Positions 58,179-64,000 of a stretch of DNA of 64,000 nt are shown one piece after another; within the stretch, counting starts at the first letter, position 1, and each line of letters begins with the position of its first letter. Under the pieces are notes generated by a model. It worked only from the letters and a program-made list of their open reading frames with translations, had not been told where the DNA came from and did not search any database. Source of the stretch: JACVRW01 sp963751835. Lineage in GTDB: Bacteria > Actinomycetota > Thermoleophilia > Solirubrobacterales > Thermoleophilaceae. The translations under genes were made by a program, and so were the position numbers. The stretch covers positions 1-64,000 of the forward strand of contig CAVVWD010000022.1 of the NCBI GenBank assembly GCA_963751835.1, in the 5' to 3' direction.

Positions 58179-58569
58179 CTGAATCGGACCTCCCGTCCAT
58201 TCGGTTGAGGACTGCCAGCTACCCCCAACAGGGCGGACCCTCCCTGGTTGCGGCACGGCGGCCGATCCTGCAAGACCTCGCCCAGCGCGCCCACTGCACG
58301 CACAATTGCGCCCTGATCGGGCCGAAGTGGCCTCCGAGGCCACCGGGCCTGGGCCTGCGCCCCACCGGTTGAAACGACGATTTTCCGCTTCGCAGAGCCA
58401 AATCTCCGCCACCGGCCGCTCACGAGGCAGGCGCGTCGGACGGAAAGGTGGGGAAGGGTGTTGCAGAGTGGGGCAGAGTGGGGTACGGTGGGCCTCACCA
58501 ACGACCGGAGTGGCGGGGCTCCTCCCACTCCGCCACTTCGGTCCTATTCCTTCTCGGGGAACCTGATCC
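58179..58569. other. 391-base regulatory gap before the mra cluster
   Basis: No gene is supported. It contains a perfect inverted repeat, GTGGCCTC-C-GAGGCCAC, at 58327-58343, and the MraZ boxes at 58448-58493. The promoter for the division cluster must lie here. The left part is also the upstream region of the secreted gene at 57609-58178. Confidence 0.5.
58448..58493 (+). promoter_or_regulatory. MraZ operator: 10-bp-spaced GTGGGG boxes
   Basis: GTGGGG at 58448, 58468 and 58478, GTGGGC at 58488 and a weaker GTGTTG at 58458, all in strict 10-bp register. MraZ binds direct repeats of TGGG-type boxes with this spacing upstream of mraZ, so the site fits autoregulation of the cluster that begins at 58570. 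Confidence 0.85.
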
Positions 58570-59004
58570 TTGGCGTTTCGCGGCCACTTCGAGCACTCGC
58601 TGGATGCAAAGAACCGGCTGGCGATCCCCGCCCGCTTCCGCGCGGCGTTCTCCAGCGGAGTCGTGCTCGCAAAGGATCCGGAGAACTGCGTCGCGGTCTG
58701 GACGCCCGAGACGCACGAGTCGATCATCGAAAGGGCGCTCGGCGGCCTCAACCCGATGGGCACCGAGTACCGCAAGCTGTCGCGCTTCTACCAGGGCAAC
58801 TCGTTCGAGATCGACCTCGACGCCAGCGGCCGCGTGACACTCCCGCCGCCGCTCCTCGCGCACGCGGGGATCGAGAAGGAGGTGGTGGTCGTGGGGGTGG
58901 GCGATCACCTCGAGGTCTGGGGCAGGGAGCGCTGGCAGCAGGAGCAGGAGGCGCTCGACGTCGAGATCGGGGAGGTGACGGAGCGCCTTGGCAATCCTTC
59001 TTGA
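58570..59004 (+). CDS. mraZ: Transcriptional regulator MraZ
   Basis: 144 residues from a TTG at 58570. Two SpoVT/AbrB-like halves: FRGHFEHSLDAKNRLAIPAR (the DAKgR motif, here DAKNR) and EIDLDASGRVTLPPPLLAHA (DxxGRV/I). The protein forms rings and controls the division and cell-wall operon through the boxes upstream. A one-base gap separates its stop from the rsmH ATG. Confidence 0.95.
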   Translation: MAFRGHFEHSLDAKNRLAIPARFRAAFSSGVVLAKDPENCVAVWTPETHESIIERALGGLNPMGTEYRKLSRFYQGNSFEIDLDASGRVTLPPPLLAHAGIEKEVVVVGVGDHLEVWGRERWQQEQEALDVEIGEVTERLGNPS

Positions 59005-59005
59005 C

Positions 59006-59962
59006 ATGACCCGCACGCACGTACCCGTGCTCGCCGGCGAGCTGATCGACCTCACGAGCCCGGCGCGGGGCGAGACGGCGGTCGACTGCACGTTCGGCGC
59101 CGGCGGCCACGCGCGGCTCGTGGCCGGCCGCATCGGGGCCACCGGCACGCTCATCTGCATCGACCGCGACCCCGCGGCCGAGACGCGCTTCGAGGAGCTC
59201 GCCCACGAGGTCGCGTGCGAGACCCGCTTCCTGCGGATGGACTACGCGGATGGCCTCGAGCTGCTGCGCGACGAGGACCTGAGCGCCGATCTCGTCTATC
59301 TCGACCTGGGCGTCTCCTCGATGCAGGTCGACACGCGTGAGCGCGGTTTCTCGTACTCCTACGACGCTCCGCTCGACATGCGCATGGACACCGGCCAGGA
59401 GCTCGACGCGCGTGCGATCGTGAACGACTGGGACGAGCGCCGGCTCGCGCAGATCTTCAGGCGCTACGGGGAGGATCCGAATGCCCGCCGGATCGCGCGC
59501 GAGATCGTGAGACGCCGGGCGAAGGCCCCGATCGAGACGACCGGTGACCTCGTCGCCGCCATCGAGAGCGCGCTCCCGGCTGCCGTGCGCCGGAGGTTTG
59601 GCGGCGGCCATCCCGCCAAGCGCGTCTTCCAGGCCGTGCGCATTGCCGTGAACGCCGAGCTCGAGTCGCTCGAGCGGGCGCTCCCGCTCGCCTGGGACCT
59701 GCTGCGCGAGGACGGGCGGCTGGCTGCGATCTCGTTCCATTCGCTCGAGGACCGGCGCGTCAAGCGCTTCCTCGCGGACCGCGCTCGCGGCTGCATCTGC
59801 CCGCCGGACTTCCCCGTCTGCGTGTGCGGGCGCGAGCCGGAGGCCGAGCTCCTCACCGGCCGCGCCGTGGCGCCGACACCGGGCGAGGTGGCCGCCAACC
59901 CGCGCGCCAAGTCCGGGCGCCTCCGGGCGGCGCGCAAGCTCGGCGCGGAGGGCAACGACTGA
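59006..59962 (+). CDS. rsmH: 16S rRNA (cytosine-1402-N4)-methyltransferase RsmH
   Basis: 318 residues from the ATG at 59006; an in-frame TTG at 58988 is less likely. HVPVLAGELIDLTSPARGET, then DCTFGAGGHARLV is SAM motif I. YLDLGVSSMQVDTRERGFSY is the RsmH signature; later FHSLEDRRVKRFL, CICPPDFPVCVCG and a C-terminal PRAKSGRLRAAR follow. It methylates C1402 in the ribosomal P site. The TGATG overlap links it to ftsL. Confidence 0.96.
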   Translation: MTRTHVPVLAGELIDLTSPARGETAVDCTFGAGGHARLVAGRIGATGTLICIDRDPAAETRFEELAHEVACETRFLRMDYADGLELLRDEDLSADLVYLDLGVSSMQVDTRERGFSYSYDAPLDMRMDTGQELDARAIVNDWDERRLAQIFRRYGEDPNARRIAREIVRRRAKAPIETTGDLVAAIESALPAAVRRRFGGGHPAKRVFQAVRIAVNAELESLERALPLAWDLLREDGRLAAISFHSLEDRRVKRFLADRARGCICPPDFPVCVCGREPEAELLTGRAVAPTPGEVAANPRAKSGRLRAARKLGAEGND

Positions 59963-60810
59963 TGGGGCGCGGCGCCGCCGCGGCGGCAGCAGCCCAGCGC
60001 GCCCCGGCCACGTCCCGGCGCAATCCGAGGTCACGACGGGGGCATGCTCGCGTTGCGCCGGGCCGTGGCCACAAGGCTTCCGTGCGGCGGCTGCGGAGAG
60101 CGGCTGCCGCCCATGCGCTCCCCGCGCCGCTGCCGGTGCGCCTGTGGGAGGCGCCGTTTGCCCGCAGCGCCCGCGCGAGGACGAGCCGTGCGCTCGACAC
60201 CCTCCTGTCCGGCCGCGGCTGGATCGCGCTCGTGTTCCTGCTGCTCGCAGGAATTGTCTTCTTCAACGTCGACCTGCTGCAGATGAACCGCGACATCGCG
60301 ACGAACTCCGAGAGGATCGCGGCGCTCAAGCGAGAGAACTCCCGCCTCCTGCTGGACCGGGCGAGGCTCGCCACGAGCGAGCGCATCCAGGAGGAGGCGG
60401 CCAAGCTCGGGCTGGTGCTGCCGGCCCCGGGTGAGGTTCGCTACCTGAAGGCGCGCCCGGCCGCGGACGCGCGGCGCGCCGCCAAGCGGATCAAGGCGCC
60501 GGAAGGCACGGTCCCGACCCCGGAGCCGGCCGCGACGACGCCGGCGACGGACGCCACCGCCACGCCCGGCGCCGCCGGCCTCGACCCGGCCACCGGCCTG
60601 CCCGTCGACCCGGCGACCGGGCGGCCCGCGTACGACCCGGTCACGGGCGCGCCGCTCGACCCCGCCACGGGCCAGCCGCTCGACCTGAGCACGCTCGGCG
60701 CGGGAACCGGGGCGACCACGACGGGCACGGACACGACCGGCACGGACACGACCGGCGCCGGCACGGGAACGCCCAGCGCGCAACCGGCCGCCGGCCAGCC
60801 GGTGGGATAG
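59962..60810 (+). CDS. ftsL: FtsL-like division protein with a Pro/Thr-rich C-terminal tail
   Basis: 282 residues. A basic, Ala/Arg-rich cytoplasmic lead (1-75) is followed by one membrane helix (GWIALVFLLLAGIVFFNVDL, about 87-106) and a short coiled coil (ERIAALKRENSRLLLDRARL), the FtsL/DivIC pattern. The position between rsmH and ftsI confirms it. The last 110 residues are disordered and repeat DPATG units (LDPATGLPVDPATGRP, then LDPATGQPLD) and TGTDTTGTD. This tail is unusual for FtsL, which is normally 90-130 residues. Confidence 0.85.
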   Translation: MGRGAAAAAAAQRAPATSRRNPRSRRGHARVAPGRGHKASVRRLRRAAAAHALPAPLPVRLWEAPFARSARARTSRALDTLLSGRGWIALVFLLLAGIVFFNVDLLQMNRDIATNSERIAALKRENSRLLLDRARLATSERIQEEAAKLGLVLPAPGEVRYLKARPAADARRAAKRIKAPEGTVPTPEPAATTPATDATATPGAAGLDPATGLPVDPATGRPAYDPVTGAPLDPATGQPLDLSTLGAGTGATTTGTDTTGTDTTGAGTGTPSAQPAAGQPVG

Positions 60811-60852
60811 GTGGCTCGCCGCCCGGCCATCGACCGCGGGGGCCGCTGAAAG

Positions 60853-62556
60853 GTGCCCGCCACCCGAAGCCGCCCGCCAATCCGTCGCCCCCCCGGCCGC
60901 CGCTCATCCTCCAACCCGGGCCGGCTCGTTGAGCGGCGCATCGGCCTCCTGTTCGCGCTCTTCCTGGTGCTGCTCGGCCTCGCCGCCCTGCGCGCCACCT
61001 GGCTCGGGACGGTCAAATCCGGCTCACTGGCCGACCGCGCCGTCTCGCAGCAGGTCGAGGACCTCACGGTCAACGCGCGGCGCGGCACGATCGTGGATCG
61101 CAACGGCATTGAGCTGGCCGTGTCGGAGGACGCCGTGACGGTCTTCGCCCACCCGTTCCTGGTCGACGATCCCGCGAAGGTCGCCGCGCGGCTCGCGCCG
61201 CTGATCGGCCGGACGGAGAGCGAGCTGCTGGAGAAGCTCTCGGACAAGGACTCCGGCTTCGTCTACCTGCGCCGCAAGATGGACGCCGCGCTCGGAGAGC
61301 GGATCGAGGAGCTCAAGATCGAGGGGATCGACACGGTCGTCGAGGCCAAGCGGACCTACCCCCAGGGGCCTCTGGCTGCACAGGTGCTCGGCATGGTGGG
61401 CACCGACAACACCGGCCTCGCCGGGCTCGAGTACTCCCGTGACCGGGAGCTCCACGGGAACGACGGCAAACGCCGGCTCGTCAAGGACGCGCTCGGCGAG
61501 CCGATCAGCATGATCGAGGTCGAGCATGCGGAGCCGGGCTCGGACCTGCGGCTGACCCTCGACGCCCGCATCCAGGAACGCACGGAGGCGGTGCTCGCCG
61601 ACGTCGGCAGGACCTACATGCCGCAGGGAGCGACGGCGGTCGTCATGGATCCGCGCAGCGGCGAGATCCTCGCGCTTGCCAACTGGCCGCGCGTCGACGC
61701 GAACAACGTCGATGGGTCGCCCGAGTACGCCCGACGGAACCGCGCGATTCAGGCCAACTACGAGCCCGGCTCGACCTTCAAGGCTTTCACCGTGGCCGGC
61801 GCCATCGAGGAGGGGCTCGTGGAGCCCGGCACCCAGCTGTCGGTGCCGCCGCTCATCCAGGTGGCCGACCGCACGGTGGGCGAGGCCCACGACGGCGGCG
61901 GGGGAACCTTCACCGTGGCCGACATCCTGGCCCGTTCGTCGAACGTGGGCTCGGTGATGATCGGGCTGAAGCTCGGCGCGACGCGGTTCGACCGCTGGGT
62001 GCGCCGCTTCGGCTTCGGCGAGCAGACGGGCGTCGACCTGCCCGGCGAGGAGGGCGGCATCGTGCTGCGCCCGGAGAACTACTCGGGCTCGTCGATGGGC
62101 AACATGCCGATCGGCCAGGGCATCGCTGTCACGCCGATGCAGATGGCGTCGGCCTATACGGCGATCGCGAACAACGGTGTGATGCGGCGCCCGTTCGTGA
62201 TCGCCGGCAACGCGCCGCCGGCGCGGCGGGTGCTCTCCAGGCGCACGGCGACGCAGGTCTCGAAGATGCTCGAGGGCGTGCTGGCGGCGGGCGGCACCGC
62301 CGAGGAGGCGTCCGTCGAGGGTTACACGCTGGCCGGCAAGACCGGCACGGCCGAGAAGGCGATCAAGGGCGGCTACTCCAAGACCGACTTCGTCGCGTCC
62401 TTCATCGGCTACGCGCCTGCGAAGAACCCGCGCCTGCTCGTAGCGGTGATGGTCGACACGCCGCGCGGCGACATCTACGGCGGGACCGTGGCGGCGCCGG
62501 CGTTCGAGCGAATCATGGAGTTCGCCCTTCCGTACCTGAAGATCCCGCCGGGGTAG
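60853..62556 (+). CDS. ftsI: Penicillin-binding protein 2/FtsI, septal transpeptidase
   Basis: 567 residues from the GTG at 60853. One N-terminal membrane helix (IGLLFALFLVLLGLAALRAT), the dimerisation domain starting NARRGTIVDRNGIELAVS, and the transpeptidase domain with S307-T-F-K310 (PGSTFKAFT), S362-S-N364 and K496-T-G-T. No PASTA domain. It cross-links septal peptidoglycan as partner of FtsW and FtsL and is a beta-lactam target. Confidence 0.96.
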   Translation: MPATRSRPPIRRPPGRRSSSNPGRLVERRIGLLFALFLVLLGLAALRATWLGTVKSGSLADRAVSQQVEDLTVNARRGTIVDRNGIELAVSEDAVTVFAHPFLVDDPAKVAARLAPLIGRTESELLEKLSDKDSGFVYLRRKMDAALGERIEELKIEGIDTVVEAKRTYPQGPLAAQVLGMVGTDNTGLAGLEYSRDRELHGNDGKRRLVKDALGEPISMIEVEHAEPGSDLRLTLDARIQERTEAVLADVGRTYMPQGATAVVMDPRSGEILALANWPRVDANNVDGSPEYARRNRAIQANYEPGSTFKAFTVAGAIEEGLVEPGTQLSVPPLIQVADRTVGEAHDGGGGTFTVADILARSSNVGSVMIGLKLGATRFDRWVRRFGFGEQTGVDLPGEEGGIVLRPENYSGSSMGNMPIGQGIAVTPMQMASAYTAIANNGVMRRPFVIAGNAPPARRVLSRRTATQVSKMLEGVLAAGGTAEEASVEGYTLAGKTGTAEKAIKGGYSKTDFVASFIGYAPAKNPRLLVAVMVDTPRGDIYGGTVAAPAFERIMEFALPYLKIPPG

Positions 62557-62587
62557 GCGGAGGCCCCGAGTATCCTGCGAGCGCACC

Positions 62588-64000
62588 ATGACCCTGCGGG
62601 ATCTGATGGGTAATGGGGCGCCCGAGATCGAGATTTCGGGACTCGCCTACGCGAGCCAGAGCGTCACCCCGGGGGCGCTCTTTTTTTGCGTGCCCGGGTT
62701 CCGGGCGGACGGCCACGACTTCGCTCCGGACGCGGTCGAGCGGGGTGCCGTGGCGCTCGTCTGCGAGCGGCCGCTGAGTCTCGGGGTGCCCGAGGTGCTG
62801 GTTGACGACGTCCGCGCCGCCATGGGTCCCGCCGCCGCGCGCTTCTACGGCGACCCGACGGCGGAGCTCGCCCTTGTCGGCGTGACCGGCACGAACGGCA
62901 AGACGACCACGGCCTTCCTGATTCGCCATCTGTTCGAGGCCGCGGGGCGCCAATGCGGGCTGCTCGGCACGGTCAAGCGCGTGGTGGCGGGAGTCGAGGA
63001 GGAGGTCGAGCGCACCACGCCCGAGGCGATCGACCTGCAGCAGACCTTCCGGCGCATGGTGGACGGCGGCGACGTGGCCTGCGCGATGGAGGTCTCCTCC
63101 CACGCGCTCGAGCTGGGCCGCGTCGCCGGGATCCGCTTCGCCTGCCGGATCTTCACGAACCTGACCCAGGACCACCTCGACTTCCACGACACGATGGAGG
63201 CCTACTTCCTCGCCAAGCGGCGCCTGTTTGACGGCTTGGCGGAAGCCGCCGGCTCGGCCGGCGGCGCACCGAGAGCTTCCGGCCTGGCCGTTGTGAACGT
63301 CGACGACGACTACGGCAGGCGGATCGCGGCCGAGGTCGACTGCGTGACCTTCGCGATCGAGCGCGAGGCGGACTACCGGGCGCGCGACATCGAGTTCGAC
63401 CTGATGGGCTCCCGCTTCACCTGCGAGACACCGGACGGGGAGATCCGGATCGAGTCGCCCCTCCCGGGCGTATTCAACGTGATGAACGTGCTCGGGGCGG
63501 TGGCCGCGGTGCGCTCGCTCGGCGTGCAGGAGATCTCGCTCGACGGCTTCGGCCGCGTACCGGGACGCTTCGAGCCGGTCGACGAGGGGCAGGAGTTCGG
63601 CGTGCTGGTGGACTACGCCCACACCCCCGACTCGCTCGAGAACGTGCTGCGCGCGGCGCGCGAGGTTACTCGCGGCCGGCTGCACGCCGTGTTCGGCGCC
63701 GGCGGCGACCGCGATCGCGGCAAGCGCCCGCTGATGGGCGACGCGGCGCGCCGGCTCGCGGACCGCGTGGTCGTGACCTCGGACAACCCGCGCAGCGAGC
63801 CGCCCGACGCGATCATCGACGAGATCATGCGCGGGGCGGGGGAGGATGCCGAGCGCGAGTCCGACCGCCGGCGCGCGATCGCCCTCGCCATCGGTAGCGC
63901 CGAGCCCGGCGACGTCGTGGTGATCGCGGGCAAGGGTCACGAGCAGGGGCAGGAGTTCGAGAACGGGCGCAAGGAGCCCTTCGACGACGTGGCGGTGGCG
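62588..64000 (+). CDS. murE: UDP-MurNAc-L-Ala-D-Glu:meso-diaminopimelate ligase, 3' end outside the window
   Basis: 471 codons from the ATG at 62588; the frame is open at the right edge. ATP site GVTGTNGKTTT (98-108), carbamylated-Lys region, MEVSSHALELGRVAGIRF then NLTQDHLDFH, and VDYAHTPDSLENVL. The sequence DNPR at 399-402 (TSDNPRSEPPDAI) is the signature for meso-diaminopimelate rather than lysine, so the wall is probably A1-gamma type. It adds the third residue of the stem peptide in the cytoplasm. Confidence 0.96.
   Translation, partial: MTLRDLMGNGAPEIEISGLAYASQSVTPGALFFCVPGFRADGHDFAPDAVERGAVALVCERPLSLGVPEVLVDDVRAAMGPAAARFYGDPTAELALVGVTGTNGKTTTAFLIRHLFEAAGRQCGLLGTVKRVVAGVEEEVERTTPEAIDLQQTFRRMVDGGDVACAMEVSSHALELGRVAGIRFACRIFTNLTQDHLDFHDTMEAYFLAKRRLFDGLAEAAGSAGGAPRASGLAVVNVDDDYGRRIAAEVDCVTFAIEREADYRARDIEFDLMGSRFTCETPDGEIRIESPLPGVFNVMNVLGAVAAVRSLGVQEISLDGFGRVPGRFEPVDEGQEFGVLVDYAHTPDSLENVLRAAREVTRGRLHAVFGAGGDRDRGKRPLMGDAARRLADRVVVTSDNPRSEPPDAIIDEIMRGAGEDAERESDRRRAIALAIGSAEPGDVVVIAGKGHEQGQEFENGRKEPFDDVAVA

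Overview
The window is high-GC DNA with many GTG and TTG starts and long chains of genes joined by 4-base start/stop overlaps. Together with the mra/fts cluster, a MurE carrying the meso-diaminopimelate signature, Tad pilus genes and an Rpf-like protein under a c-di-AMP riboswitch, this suggests an actinobacterium, probably of class Thermoleophilia (Solirubrobacterales-like). The taxonomic call is inference. No rRNA gene, CRISPR array or insertion sequence was seen.

Left end (1-7121): a worn accessory region. It has two genes with several frameshifts (a member of an unnamed family found three times in the window, and a PepSY lipoprotein), an intact UspA protein, an intact family member, half of a sigma factor joined head-on to an internally deleted hsdM, and the core of an integrative element (two excisionase-like HTH proteins, a 46-residue ORF and a tyrosine recombinase). 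The recombinase lies just beyond the 3' end of tRNA-Glu(CTC), a classic insertion target.

7195-14959: a cobalamin riboswitch followed by six overlapping genes: three secreted proteins with DUF4430/transcobalamin-C-like character, EcfT, a double EcfA ATPase, and an ECF S component fused to an extracytoplasmic alpha/alpha-toroid repeat domain. This looks like a B12 uptake system whose surface parts resemble eukaryotic intrinsic factor/transcobalamin.

15018-31219: mostly housekeeping. An overlapping chain runs nitroreductase, glpD, folP and a metallophosphoesterase, followed by a putative cyclic 2,3-diphosphoglycerate synthetase and 2-phosphoglycerate kinase. Then come a Rho-like protein with a broken P-loop and TSEG repeats, a secreted PHM-like/cupredoxin copper protein, a Tat-exported formamidase-like protein, a two-component pair with cpaB, rpiA and lon.

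31454-40718: a ten-gene minus-strand Kdp potassium locus. In transcription order it is SDR, kdpD kinase half, kdpE, the unnamed family gene, a 30-residue membrane peptide, kdpF, kdpA, kdpC, kdpB and the kdpD sensor half. KdpD is split into two genes at opposite ends, and kdpC precedes kdpB. Next to it lies an Rpf-like gene behind a c-di-AMP (ydaO) riboswitch; c-di-AMP also governs potassium uptake in other Gram-positives.

41864-58178: a sigma-like HTH protein, a NarL-type two-component system with a MEDS sensor, an MFS exporter, peptidases, methyltransferases, other enzymes, and cpaF-tadB-tadC. tadC is frameshifted inside a 24-bp tandem repeat. A 26-bp palindromic repeat occurs at 14957 and 53848, each time at a gene end.

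58448-64000: the division/cell-wall cluster mraZ-rsmH-ftsL-ftsI-murE, preceded by 10-bp-spaced MraZ boxes. murE runs off the right end.
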